Assembly: GCA_011389895.1 (NCBI GenBank)
Contig: JAABTN010000001.1
Location: 124,001 to 188,000, forward strand
Length of the DNA: 64,000 nt
Origin: Maritimibacter sp.
GTDB taxonomy: Bacteria; Pseudomonadota; Alphaproteobacteria; Rhodobacterales; Rhodobacteraceae
Reading direction: 5' to 3'
Shown: positions 8,795 through 17,109 of the stretch, piece by piece
How positions within the stretch are numbered: the first letter of the stretch is position 1
How the letters are laid out: every line of letters starts with the position of its first letter
Notes under the pieces: generated by a model
The model's input: the letters and a program-made list of their open reading frames with translations, nothing else
What the model was told of the DNA's origin: nothing
Database searches by the model: none
Program-made: the position numbers and the translations under genes

Positions 8795-9166
8795 ATGCAG
8801 GACACCATCACCGACACCATCACCGACATCGATACCGACATCGATACCGGCATCGACACCGACATCGCGGAGCTTGCCAAGGCGCTCGCCCATCCCGCAC
8901 GGGTGCGTATCCTGCGCCTGCTCCTCGCCACGCCCGGCTGCATCGGCGGTGATATCGTGGAGGCTGTCGGTTTGGCGCAATCAACGGTGTCCGAGCATCT
9001 GCGTATCCTGAAGGCCGCCGGCGTCATCACCGGCGAGATATCCGGTCCGCGCACGTGCTACGCGCTGAACCCGGCCGCGCTTGAACCGCTGGGCAGGTTC
9101 ATCGGCGCGCTGGCCCCGCCCCGCGCTGCGGTCTGCCATGTGCCCGATGGGAAGGATATGTCATGA
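8795..9166 (+). CDS. arsR: ArsR/SmtB-family repressor with an acidic repeated N-terminus
   Basis: The 123-residue protein has an ArsR winged helix ([19 protein letters not shown], then [20 protein letters not shown]). The ATG at 8795 is preceded by GAGAGGGAG. An upstream in-frame ATG at 8741 coincides with the promoter and is unlikely. The first 25 or so residues are an Asp/Thr/Ile repeat ([22 protein letters not shown]) encoded by near-repeated DNA, which is unusual for ArsR proteins. No classical CVCDLC arsenic site in the DNA-binding helix is seen. Possible metalloid cysteines are Cys58-equivalents near TPGCIGG, and CYAL and CHVP near the C-terminus. It overlaps acr3 by four bases and presumably represses both genes, with arsenite as inducer. 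Confidence 0.82.
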   Translation: MQDTITDTITDIDTDIDTGIDTDIAELAKALAHPARVRILRLLLATPGCIGGDIVEAVGLAQSTVSEHLRILKAAGVITGEISGPRTCYALNPAALEPLGRFIGALAPPRAAVCHVPDGKDMS

Positions 9167-10182
9167 GCCTGTTTGAACGCTGGCTGACCCTCTGGGTCGC
9201 CCTCTGCATTCTGGCTGGGCTCGTGCTCGGCAATCTTGCGCCCGGGGTTTTCGGCGCTCTGGCCGAGCTTGAGGTTGCCTCGGTCAATCTCGTTGTCGCC
9301 GTCCTGATCTGGGCGATGGTCTACCCGATGATGATTGCTGTCGATCTTGGGTCTCTGAAGGCCGTGGGCCAGCGTCCAAAGGGTCTTGTCATCACCTTGG
9401 TGATCAACTGGTTGATCAAGCCGTTTACCATGGCGGCGCTGGCGGTCCTTTTCTTGACCCATGTCTTTGCCGGGTTGATCGACCCGGACCGCGCGCCGGA
9501 ATACATCGCGGGCTTGATCCTTCTCGGTGCCGCACCCTGCACCGCGATGGTCTTTGTCTGGTCCCAGCTTGCCAAGGGGGACCCCAACTACACGCTTGTG
9601 CAAGTGTCGGTGAACGACCTGATCATGGTGGTGGCTTTCGCGCCGATCGTGGCCTTTCTTCTGGGTGTGACCGATATCAGCGTGCCTTGGGAGACGCTGG
9701 TTCTGTCGGTGGTGCTCTACGTTGTCATTCCGCTGATCGCCGGGACGGTGACGCGTCGGGTCCTGACTGCGAAAGGGGGCGAAGCCCGGGTCGCGGCCTT
9801 CACGGCACGGATAAAGCCCGCCTCGGTCGTGGGGCTCCTGATAACCGTGGTGCTCCTTTTCGGGTTTCAGGGGCCCGTGATCCTTGCCCAACCGTTGCTG
9901 ATCGCCCTGATCGCGGTCCCGATCATCGTCCAGTCCTACGGCATATTTGCGCTGGGCTACGGCGCGGCCTGGGCCTGGGGTGTGCCGCACAGGGTCGCAG
10001 CACCCTGCGCGCTGATCGGCACGTCGAATTTCTTCGAGCTTGCGGTGGCCGTGGCAATCGGGCTTTTCGGCCTGAACTCGGGCGCGGCGTTGGCCACCGT
10101 GGTGGGCGTGCTGGTCGAGGTGCCGGTGATGCTGAGCCTCGTCGCCATCGCGAACCGGACCCGCGCAAGCTTCTCCGGTTGA
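9163..10182 (+). CDS. acr3: Arsenite efflux permease, ACR3/BASS family
   Basis: This 339-residue inner-membrane protein has about ten hydrophobic segments and the ACR3 signature around Cys126 ([13 protein letters not shown]), the thiolate essential for arsenite transport in characterised relatives. It also has the NWLIKPF motif of helix 3 and a conserved Glu in [13 protein letters not shown]. It exports As(III) (and in some members Sb(III)) using the proton-motive force. The start overlaps the arsR stop as ATGA, so the genes are translationally coupled. No arsC or arsH is present nearby, so arsenate reduction must be encoded elsewhere or the operon protects only against arsenite. Confidence 0.9.
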   Translation: MSLFERWLTLWVALCILAGLVLGNLAPGVFGALAELEVASVNLVVAVLIWAMVYPMMIAVDLGSLKAVGQRPKGLVITLVINWLIKPFTMAALAVLFLTHVFAGLIDPDRAPEYIAGLILLGAAPCTAMVFVWSQLAKGDPNYTLVQVSVNDLIMVVAFAPIVAFLLGVTDISVPWETLVLSVVLYVVIPLIAGTVTRRVLTAKGGEARVAAFTARIKPASVVGLLITVVLLFGFQGPVILAQPLLIALIAVPIIVQSYGIFALGYGAAWAWGVPHRVAAPCALIGTSNFFELAVAVAIGLFGLNSGAALATVVGVLVEVPVMLSLVAIANRTRASFSG

Positions 10183-10249
10183 TCCGGGTCTTGCTTTTGG
10201 CGCGTAGCGACCACGCCCGATAGCGCCGCAGCGCCCGCACCGGTGGCTT

Positions 10250-10711
10250 TCAAACGCGCCACAATTGGGCCTGCACGATCGGGCCGATCCGCTCGATGAT
10301 TTCATCCCGCGTCATGTCGGCCACCGGCGGCAGCTTCAGGATGTAGCGGCAGAGCGAGAGCCCGAAAAGCTGGCTGACGATCAACCCCGCGCGGATGTCC
10401 GCATCGTCGGTTGCGATGACGCCCGCGATGGTCGGCGCAACCTGTTTCTCGAAGACCGCCCGGTTCTTGTCCGACGCGGTCTGGTTGGACACGGACGAAC
10501 GCAACAGGATCGGAAGGCCAATCGCGCTCCGCTCACCCTCCCATAGGTTGAGAAAATGCGCGACGAGGGCAGCGCCGGCTTGGTCGGGCGGGATGGTTTT
10601 TGGGTCCGGCAGCTTGAGATCGATCACGACCGCCGCCGAGAACAGCCCTTCTTTCGAGCCAAAATACCGCATGATCATGGCCGGGTCTATCGGCACGGCT
10701 TGGGCGCTCAT
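10250..10711 (-). pseudogene. TetR-family regulator lacking most of its DNA-binding domain
   Basis: From about 10694 leftward the frame reads as the C-terminal part of a TetR regulator: DPAMIMRYFGSKEGLFSAA is the recognition helix and the following helix, then a ligand domain ending IGPIVQAQLWRV. The preceding part of the helix-turn-helix (about 40-50 residues normally upstream of DPAM) is absent. Only a few unrelated codons (MSAQAVPI) precede it, and the opposite strand immediately switches to a different truncated-looking frame. This is best read as a deletion or rearrangement remnant that can no longer bind its operator. The remaining ligand-domain frame is intact, so the loss may be recent. 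Confidence 0.75.
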
Positions 10712-10877
10712 GGCGCTTTATTTCGAGTTTCACACGCCGTTCAACATGTTCCGTGAACCGCTCATGCTCGTCGGGCTCGAGCTGGTCTTCTGGATCGCCG
10801 TGGTTCTGGTCGAAGGGCTGGTTTTGTCATTCCTTTACGGGAAAAGCCGTAAAAACCAGGCCCCCGATGCGACATGA
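10710..10877 (+). CDS. Small membrane protein or 3' fragment of a membrane protein gene
   Basis: A 55-codon frame encodes a hydrophobic helix (EPLMLVGLELVFWIAVVLVEG) followed by a basic tail (YGKSRKNQAP). It starts at the point where the truncated TetR frame on the other strand ends and has no clear ribosome binding site. That suggests the 3' end of a larger gene cut by the same rearrangement. I do not recognise the family. It could also be a genuine small single-pass membrane protein. Confidence 0.35.
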   Translation: MALYFEFHTPFNMFREPLMLVGLELVFWIAVVLVEGLVLSFLYGKSRKNQAPDAT

Positions 10878-11071
10878 CAATCCGCGCCCCTTCGCCCAAG
10901 CGATCCGCGACCGGGATTAAGAACACACCCGGCCAAATCCACCAAAGTGAAATACCGACCGTCGTTGTGGCGGAAGAAAAACACGGTTCCGGCGGTGGCT
11001 TGGTTGACCAAGTATCTCCGCAGGTCGTCCGGCGGCGTGTGGCAATAGGACGTGACCTGTGCGGTCCCCAA
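10835..11071 (-). CDS. Unrecognised short protein, possibly a gene fragment
   Basis: The 78-codon frame contains a sequence that looks protein-like (DDLRRYLVNQATAGTVFFF, then DGRYFTLVDLAG) but matches no family I can name. It overlaps the end of the small hydrophobic frame on the plus strand and lies between two remnants, so it may be another piece of debris. Only base composition and this stretch support it. Confidence 0.25.
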   Translation of the reverse strand: MGTAQVTSYCHTPPDDLRRYLVNQATAGTVFFFRHNDGRYFTLVDLAGCVLNPGRGSLGRRGADCHVASGAWFLRLFP

Positions 11072-11114
11072 ACGCTGTCGATGGGCGAGTGTCGAGCTGT
11101 TCGCGCAAGGTGTC

Positions 11115-12089
11115 TCACGTCGGCGTCGTGCGATCCCCGCTCATGCCCCAGACGATGGAATTCTCGTGACGCTTGATAAGCTGGCGCAGGTCGTCGAACC
11201 GCGCCGCGATATGCTGGGCGAGGCCTTCGGCGGCCGGAAGGCGGGGCGCATCAGACAGGCGCATGATGCCTAGGGTGCGTGCAGGTTGCGGGATTTCGAC
11301 CGGCAGAACGGTGACGTTCCGGTCCTTGCGGTGCGCGAAGACGACGGAATGCGGAAGCACCGTCAGGGCGTCGGTTTCCTCGAGATAATTGAAGACCGAA
11401 AGGAGCGAACCACCGGAATAGCGCACGTTGATCTCCGACATGCCGATGGACAGCAGGATGGCGTGGAGGTCTGCAAGCAGGGGTGAGCCCGGAAGTGGCG
11501 CGATCCATGGGTAGTCAATGAGATCCTGCGTCGAGAGCCTTCTTTTGCGCAGGAGCGGATGGCCCGTCCTGCAGGCAACAATGTTGCGTCCCGGCAGGAT
11601 CGGTGTGAAAGCAAACCCACGCGCGGCATCGACGATACCGAGGGGCGTGATCGCAAGGTCCAGACGGTTCGAGGCGATCCCGCTTTCAAGCTCTGGCAGG
11701 TTTCCATAGGACTGGTCGACGCGGATGTCCGGTTGCAGAACCTGAAACTCACCGATCATCCGGCTGATGAAGGCGTCCATGAAGAATGGGACGCCAGCGA
11801 TGCGCACCGTTCCGACCGACCCGGCGCGATAGCTGCGCACCGTCTCGGATGCCTTTCGGGATGCCTCGAAGATGATCCGGCCGTGCTCGGCGAGTTGCAG
11901 GCCGATTGTCGTGGGGCGCAGAGGCCGCCGACCTTGTTGAAAGAGGGGCTCACCGAGGCGCTTTTCCAACATCGAAAGCGTGCGCGACAGGGCGGGCTGC
12001 GACAGGCCAAGCTGTCTGGCTGCGTCCGTCACGCTCCCGGTCTCAACGACGGCGGCCAGCTGGGCGAGGTGTTTTTCGTCGATCTTCAT
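11115..12089 (-). CDS. LysR-family regulator of the hydroxyquinol/aromatic cluster
   Basis: The 324-residue protein has the LysR winged helix at the N-terminus (LAAVVETGSVTDAARQLGL, then QPALSRTLSMLEKRLG) and an effector-binding domain of the CbnR/CatR-like fold. It is divergent from the hydroxyquinol dioxygenase gene, with 83 bases between start codons. A perfect 17-bp palindrome covers its own start codon, pointing to autorepression together with activation of the ring-cleavage operon. LysR proteins of this kind usually sense pathway intermediates such as muconates or maleylacetate; the actual inducer is unknown. The start at 12089 sets the helix at the usual position. Confidence 0.88.
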   Translation of the reverse strand: MKIDEKHLAQLAAVVETGSVTDAARQLGLSQPALSRTLSMLEKRLGEPLFQQGRRPLRPTTIGLQLAEHGRIIFEASRKASETVRSYRAGSVGTVRIAGVPFFMDAFISRMIGEFQVLQPDIRVDQSYGNLPELESGIASNRLDLAITPLGIVDAARGFAFTPILPGRNIVACRTGHPLLRKRRLSTQDLIDYPWIAPLPGSPLLADLHAILLSIGMSEINVRYSGGSLLSVFNYLEETDALTVLPHSVVFAHRKDRNVTVLPVEIPQPARTLGIMRLSDAPRLPAAEGLAQHIAARFDDLRQLIKRHENSIVWGMSGDRTTPT

Positions 12090-12103
12090 AACATAATGTT
12101 ATG
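12087..12103. promoter_or_regulatory. Perfect 17-bp LysR-type operator overlapping the regulator's start codon
   Basis: CATAACATAATGTTATG is perfectly symmetric (8-1-8) and contains the T-N11-A core expected for LysR regulators. The first three bases are the complement of the regulator's ATG (12087-12089). A related half-site (AACATTAG) occurs at 12113-12120, toward the dioxygenase gene, and could be the activation site. Confidence 0.65.
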
Positions 12104-12172
12104 TTGCAGGAGAACATTAGAATAATCAAGCTGGCTCGGCGGCGTATCCTCTACCTTAGGGAAGAGGAAAAG

Positions 12173-13036
12173 ATGAACGTGAGCACCACCCAGACACCGG
12201 CGCGGCAGCACGCAACGCAATTCGCGGACCGTCTGCGCGACGCGCCAGACCGGCAACTTGCGGAGCGGATGGGCCGGCTTATCGCGGCTGTGGCGCGCAT
12301 TGTGGAGGAGGAGCGCATCGACCGCGAAGACCTGCGCGCGATGATCCGGTTTCTGACCGACGTCGGCCATGCCTCGGACGCGCGCCGTTCGGAATGGGTG
12401 CTGCTGGCGGACACGCTGGGCATCACGAGCCTCGTGGAAACACAGGTGACCCGGCGGCCAGCCGGCACGACCCCCAACACGATTGCGGGCCCCTTCTACC
12501 GGATGGACGCGCCGGCGCGGCAGGATGGTGAGAGCATCTCGTTGGACGGCGTGGGCGAGCTGCTTATCCTGACGCTCGAGGTCGCGGACCTTGACGGCGA
12601 TCCGGTCGTCGGTGCGGTGATCGAGGTCTGGCAGGCGAACGCCGAGGGGCTTTACGAGAACCAGGCACCGGACCTTCAACCCGAGAGCAACCTGCGTGGC
12701 ATCTATACCTCCGGCGACGACGGAAAAGCGGTCGTGCGGACGGTGCGACCCAAGGGATATGCGATCCCGCACGACGGGCCGGTCGGCGATCTTCTGGAGC
12801 GTCTTGGCCTAAGCCCTGAACGGCCGGCGCATCTGCATTTCCGCATCTCGGCGCCGGGGTTTCAGACGCTCACGACACATCTTTTTGACGGTGACGACCC
12901 GGCCCTTGCCACCGATCCGCTTTTCGCCGCGCATCCGTCCCTCGTCACACGCTTTGCCCCGTGTGCCGCAGGCGGTTTCGAGGCCCGGCACAGATTCATC
13001 CTTGCCCGCGCGCAGACCGGGCAAGACCAGTCCTGA
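12173..13036 (+). CDS. Intradiol dioxygenase, hydroxyquinol 1,2-dioxygenase type (copy 1)
   Basis: The 287-residue protein is a non-haem Fe(III) intradiol ring-cleavage enzyme. After a helical N-terminal dimerisation domain it has TIAGPFYR and the beta-sandwich with the iron ligands Tyr161 (GLYEN), Tyr196 (KGYAIP), His220 and His222 (RPAHLHF). The likely reaction is cleavage of hydroxyquinol (1,2,4-trihydroxybenzene) to maleylacetate, because a maleylacetate reductase lies three genes downstream. Catechol-type substrates cannot be excluded. The ATG at 12173 follows GAAGAGGAAAAG, which is preferred over the upstream in-frame ATG inside the operator. It is the first gene of a catabolic operon. 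Confidence 0.87.
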   Translation: MNVSTTQTPARQHATQFADRLRDAPDRQLAERMGRLIAAVARIVEEERIDREDLRAMIRFLTDVGHASDARRSEWVLLADTLGITSLVETQVTRRPAGTTPNTIAGPFYRMDAPARQDGESISLDGVGELLILTLEVADLDGDPVVGAVIEVWQANAEGLYENQAPDLQPESNLRGIYTSGDDGKAVVRTVRPKGYAIPHDGPVGDLLERLGLSPERPAHLHFRISAPGFQTLTTHLFDGDDPALATDPLFAAHPSLVTRFAPCAAGGFEARHRFILARAQTGQDQS

Positions 13037-13059
13037 CAGGAGGAAAAAGGGAGCGAACC

Positions 13060-14025
13060 ATGTCACAGATCAGCGGATACCACCACCTCACCATGAGTAC
13101 CGACGGGGCGCAGGAGGACTATGATTTCTTTACCAAGGTCCTCGGCCTCTACTCGGTCAAGCGCACGGTTCTGTTCGACGGCGTTCTACCCGTCTATCAC
13201 CTGTATTACGGGTCCAAGAACGGGGACGAGTCGACGATCATCACGACATTCCCGTTCAGAAAGCCCGGTGTCTACGGTCGTCGCGGCACGAACCAGTCGA
13301 AGGTCGTGCAACAGGCCATTCCGGTCGGCGCATCCGAGTTCTGGGTCAACCGCCTGAACGAACACGGGATCGAGGCCAAGAAGGGCAACCGCTTCGGTCT
13401 CGACCGGGTGGAATTCCGGCATCCCAGCGGCATCGAAATGCAGCTGGTGGAAAACCCCGGTGACAACCGCGCGCCCATCGCCAACGAAACCCATGGCATT
13501 TCGAAGGAGCATGGGATCAAGGGCATTTACGGCGGGGTCGTGGCGGTCACGGACCGGACCGCGATGGACGATTTCCTGACCATCGCCCTGCCGCTCAACA
13601 AGATGGCCGACGATGACGATGGCATGGCCTACGAGGTGCCGAACCCGAACGGCCCGTCCAGTGTCGTGGAAATCACCGAGATCCGCGACGAGGCCCAAGG
13701 GACCTGGACGCTTTCGGGCGGTACGATCCACCATTTCGCGCTCAATACCGGGAACGAAGAGAACCAGATGAAGCTGCGCGCCCATATCGAGGGGCTCGGT
13801 TTCACCGACATCTCCGAGCAGAAGGACCGGATGTATTTCAAGTCCTGCTATGTCCGCTCGCCGGGCGGCGCGCTTTTTGAACTTGCGTGGACGACGCCAG
13901 AGGGCTGGGCCAAGGACGAGCCTGCGGATGCCATCGGTTCGACGCTCGTGTTCCCGCCATGGTTCAAGGACCGGAAGGAAGAGATGATCGCCGGGCTGGA
14001 GCCCGCCAGCTTCCAGGACGCATGA
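13060..14025 (+). CDS. MhqO/LinE/PcpA-type VOC ring-cleavage dioxygenase
   Basis: The 321-residue protein is a vicinal-oxygen-chelate extradiol dioxygenase with two glyoxalase-fold halves. The putative Fe(II) ligands are a His at position 8 or 9 (YHHLTM), His225 (IHHFALN) and Glu274 (LFELAWTTP). The His-Glu spacing of 49 equals that recalled for the hydroquinone dioxygenase PcpA. Relatives open para-hydroquinones next to a hydroxyl group. It follows the intradiol dioxygenase by 23 bases with a strong AGGAGG element and precedes an MhqD-like hydrolase. The operon therefore encodes two chemically different ring-opening enzymes, and a substituted hydroquinone substrate is a reasonable inference. 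Confidence 0.85.
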   Translation: MSQISGYHHLTMSTDGAQEDYDFFTKVLGLYSVKRTVLFDGVLPVYHLYYGSKNGDESTIITTFPFRKPGVYGRRGTNQSKVVQQAIPVGASEFWVNRLNEHGIEAKKGNRFGLDRVEFRHPSGIEMQLVENPGDNRAPIANETHGISKEHGIKGIYGGVVAVTDRTAMDDFLTIALPLNKMADDDDGMAYEVPNPNGPSSVVEITEIRDEAQGTWTLSGGTIHHFALNTGNEENQMKLRAHIEGLGFTDISEQKDRMYFKSCYVRSPGGALFELAWTTPEGWAKDEPADAIGSTLVFPPWFKDRKEEMIAGLEPASFQDA

Positions 14026-14036
14026 AGGGCTGAGCG

Positions 14037-14681
14037 ATGACGCGGACCGCATATCATGGAGCAACTCCCACCAAAGCGCGCGCGGTCTGCGTCTTTGTCC
14101 ACGGACGAGGGCAAACGCCCGAGCAGATGTTGGAGAACGTTCTGTCGCGCGTGGACGCAAGGGACGTGCGCTTCGCCCTTCCTCGGTCCCCGCGTGAGGC
14201 GTGGTATGACGCGAAGGCCGTCGATCCGCGAACGGACGCAACGCAAGGCCAACTTGCCGAAGCCTTGGCAATCGTTGCGGAGGCAGTGGACACTGCGCGG
14301 GCGGAGTGCCCCGGCGTGCCTCTCGTCCTTGCAGGCTTCTCGCAGGGGGCGTGCCTGATGTTGGAGCACCTCATGCAGGGCGCTCGGGCCGATGCGGCCG
14401 CCATGCTGACCGGTTGCCGCGTAGGCGCGATATCGGACGACCTCGCGCGCGTCGGGCTTGAGGGTATGCCCGTCTACGCCTCCTGCGGTGATGCCGATCC
14501 GTGGATCCCGCTTTGGGCGTTTCAAAAGGCGGTCGGGGACCTCGCGGCTTCGGGCGCACGGGTTCGGGTCGATATCCTGCCGGGACGCCCTCACGAGGTT
14601 TCCGACACTGAATGCGCGGAATTCTCGAAGCTGCTTCGGGCCGTTGCGGATGGCACGCCAGCGCTGGAGGCCGTGGTATGA
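14037..14681 (+). CDS. Alpha/beta hydrolase, phospholipase/carboxylesterase (MhqD-like) family
   Basis: The 214-residue serine hydrolase has a catalytic triad readable as Ser102 (GFSQG), Asp154 (GDADPWIP) and His186 (GRPHEV), plus the oxyanion-hole segment VHGRGQ near residue 21. The pairing of an MhqO-like dioxygenase and this hydrolase mirrors mhqO-mhqD of Bacillus. In this operon it may hydrolyse an ester, lactone or acyl product of ring cleavage, but the substrate is not established. It starts 12 bases after the dioxygenase stop and its stop overlaps the next start (ATGA), so it is tightly coupled to the pathway. Confidence 0.82.
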   Translation: MTRTAYHGATPTKARAVCVFVHGRGQTPEQMLENVLSRVDARDVRFALPRSPREAWYDAKAVDPRTDATQGQLAEALAIVAEAVDTARAECPGVPLVLAGFSQGACLMLEHLMQGARADAAAMLTGCRVGAISDDLARVGLEGMPVYASCGDADPWIPLWAFQKAVGDLAASGARVRVDILPGRPHEVSDTECAEFSKLLRAVADGTPALEAVV

Positions 14682-15742
14682 GCGGGCTTCTCGACGGCTT
14701 CACATTCCCGGGTATCCCCGCGCGGGTTGTCTTTGGGGCGGGCACGCTGGGGCAGGTGGCGGACGAGGTGCGCCGGCTGGGACGGGCGCGCGCGCTCGTC
14801 CTGTCGACACGAAATCAGGCCGAAGATGCCGAAGCGCTGGCAAAGTCGCTTGGGGGTCTCGCCGCCGCGACGTTTTCGGACGCCGAGATGCACACGCCCG
14901 TGGACGTGACCGAACGCGCGGTGGCCGCCTACGGCGAGGCGGGCGCGGATTGCGTCGTGTCTCTGGGGGGCGGATCGACCATCGGCCTCGGCAAGGCGAT
15001 CGCCACGCGCAGGGGGGCCGATCAGATCGCCATTCCCACGACCTACGCCGGGTCAGAGATGACCGATATCCTCGGCGAGACCGCAGAGGGACACAAGACG
15101 ACGCGCCGCGATGCGTCGATCCGGCCCGAGACGGTGGTCTACGATGTGGACCTGACCCTCGGCCTGCCGGCGCAGATGACAGTGACCTCGTCGCTGAATG
15201 CCATCGCCCACGGGATCGAGGCGCTCTATGCCCCCGATGCGAACCCGGTGACGAGCCTTATGGCGGTGGATGGGATCCGCGCCTTCCGCGACGGCCTTCC
15301 CGCCGTTGCGCAGACGCCGGGCGACCGGATTGCGCGAGCGCGGGTGCTCTATGGCGCGTGGCTGTGTTCCGTCTCGCTCGGCTACACGACGATGTCGCTT
15401 CACCACAAGCTGGCCCACGTCTTGGGCGGCAGTTTCGGCACACCGCACGCCGAAACCCATGCAATCCTGCTGCCCCACACGGTGGGCTTCAATGCGGCTG
15501 GAACGGACCGTCTCGCAGAGGTCGCCGAGATTTTCGGTGGCACGGTCGGCGGCGGGCTTTGGGATTTCGCGAAAGACCTTGGCGCACCGCTGCGCCTGTC
15601 GGCGCTCGGCCTGACCGAGTCCGATCTTGATCGCGCCGCCGGTATCGCGGTGCAGAACAGCTATGCCAACCCGCGTCCGTTGGAGGAAGACGACATAAGG
15701 GCGCTACTTCAGGCAGCCTGGGAGGGCGCCAGACCTGATTGA
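14678..15742 (+). CDS. Maleylacetate reductase (iron-type alcohol dehydrogenase family)
   Basis: The 354-residue protein has the Fe-ADH layout: a nucleotide-binding region with SLGGGSTIGLGKAIA and IPTTYAGSEMT, then a helical domain with metal-binding histidines in HHKLAHVLGG and GTPHAETHAILLPH. It reduces maleylacetate to 3-oxoadipate with NAD(P)H, the step that follows hydroxyquinol cleavage. The ATG at 14678 overlaps the upstream stop codon. A longer in-frame start exists but lies inside the hydrolase gene and is unlikely. Length and motifs match characterised maleylacetate reductases. Confidence 0.9.
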   Translation: MSGLLDGFTFPGIPARVVFGAGTLGQVADEVRRLGRARALVLSTRNQAEDAEALAKSLGGLAAATFSDAEMHTPVDVTERAVAAYGEAGADCVVSLGGGSTIGLGKAIATRRGADQIAIPTTYAGSEMTDILGETAEGHKTTRRDASIRPETVVYDVDLTLGLPAQMTVTSSLNAIAHGIEALYAPDANPVTSLMAVDGIRAFRDGLPAVAQTPGDRIARARVLYGAWLCSVSLGYTTMSLHHKLAHVLGGSFGTPHAETHAILLPHTVGFNAAGTDRLAEVAEIFGGTVGGGLWDFAKDLGAPLRLSALGLTESDLDRAAGIAVQNSYANPRPLEEDDIRALLQAAWEGARPD

Positions 15743-15767
15743 ACGACAAAAAAGGGAGGACCAAGAC

Positions 15768-17048
15768 ATGATTACGAGAAGAAGACTTCTGAAGTCGGGC
15801 GCGGCCAGCGGCCTCGTCCTGTCCGCCGGGGGGCTCGCTGCCCCGGCGATCGCGCAGGGCACCACCGTGCGCATCGGCTATGTCAGCCCACAGTCAGGCC
15901 CGCTTTCGGGCTTCGCCGAAGCTGACACCTTTACCATCGAGATGTTCCAGCGTGTCGCGGCGGAGCAGGGCCTCAACGTTGAGGTGCTGGTGCGTGACAG
16001 CCAGTCGAACCCGAACCGCGCGGCGGACGTGGCGCAAGAGCTGATTATCGACGACGAGATCCACCTGATGCTGGTGGCCTCGACGCCCGAGACGACCAAT
16101 CCCGTCTCGACGGTGTGCGAGAGCGAAGGCATTCCCACGATCTCGACCAAGGCGCCGTGGCAGCCTTGGTTCATTGGTCAGCAGGGCAACCCCGGTGCGC
16201 CCGACAGCTGGCGCCCGTTTGACTACACGTTCCACTATTTCTGGGGGCTTGAGGACGTCATCTCTGTGTTTACGAACATGTGGGGCCAACTCGACACCAA
16301 CAAGCAGGTCGGCGGGCTTTTCCCGAACGACGCCGACGGCAATGCCTGGGGCGATCCGAACACCGGCGTGGCGCCCGGTTTTGCCGAGGCGGGCTATACC
16401 ACCGTCGATCCGGGGCGCTACCAGAACCTCACCGATGACTTCTCGGCCCAGATCAATGCGTTCCGGCAAGCGGATTGCGAGATCGTGACGGGCGTCGTCA
16501 TCCCGCCTGACTTCACGACCTTCCGCAATCAGGCGATCCAGCAGGGCTTTTCCCCGAAAGCGATCACGGTGGCCAAGGCGATCTTGTTCCCGCAATCGGT
16601 CGAGACGCTCGGGGAGGCCGGGCACAACCTGTCCTCCGAGGTCTGGTGGTCCGCCAACCACCCGTTCACCTCGTCGCTCACCGGGCAGGGATGTGGCGAT
16701 CTCGCGGCGGGGTTCACCGAAGCCACCGGGCGGCCGTGGACCCAGCCGATCGGGTTCATCCACTCGCTCTTCGAGATGGCGGCGGACGTCATCAAGCGGG
16801 CTGACGACCCCACGGATCCGGACCTGGTGGCCGAAACCATTGCCGCGACGGACCTTGAGACGATCGTCGGCCGGGTCGCGTGGAACGGCGAGGGCGTGCC
16901 GCCCTTCGCGGCGCAGAACGTCTGCAAGACACCGCTCGTCGGTGGCCAGTGGCGTCGGCAAGAGGACGGCAGCTTCGATCTGGCCGTGGTCGACAACACG
17001 ACCGAGCCGCACATCCCAACCCAAGGGGTCATGGAAGCGCTGGCTTGA
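15768..17048 (+). CDS. LIV-type ABC transporter substrate-binding protein, Tat-exported
   Basis: The 426-residue protein begins with a Tat signal (MITRRRLLKSG, hydrophobic stretch, APAIAQ) and continues as a branched-chain-amino-acid-type periplasmic binding protein (TTVRIGYVSPQSGPLSGFAEAD). Members near aromatic catabolic genes often bind aromatic acids instead of amino acids, and the surrounding genes support that. It is the first of five transporter genes lying between maleylacetate reductase and the flavin monooxygenase. The Shine-Dalgarno AAGGGAGG is strong, consistent with high expression. Confidence 0.85.
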   Translation: MITRRRLLKSGAASGLVLSAGGLAAPAIAQGTTVRIGYVSPQSGPLSGFAEADTFTIEMFQRVAAEQGLNVEVLVRDSQSNPNRAADVAQELIIDDEIHLMLVASTPETTNPVSTVCESEGIPTISTKAPWQPWFIGQQGNPGAPDSWRPFDYTFHYFWGLEDVISVFTNMWGQLDTNKQVGGLFPNDADGNAWGDPNTGVAPGFAEAGYTTVDPGRYQNLTDDFSAQINAFRQADCEIVTGVVIPPDFTTFRNQAIQQGFSPKAITVAKAILFPQSVETLGEAGHNLSSEVWWSANHPFTSSLTGQGCGDLAAGFTEATGRPWTQPIGFIHSLFEMAADVIKRADDPTDPDLVAETIAATDLETIVGRVAWNGEGVPPFAAQNVCKTPLVGGQWRRQEDGSFDLAVVDNTTEPHIPTQGVMEALA

Positions 17049-17109
17049 GTTAGGCCACAGGGCGGCCCGACAGACAGCCGGGCCGCCCGACACGAGGGAG
17101 GAGATCGGG

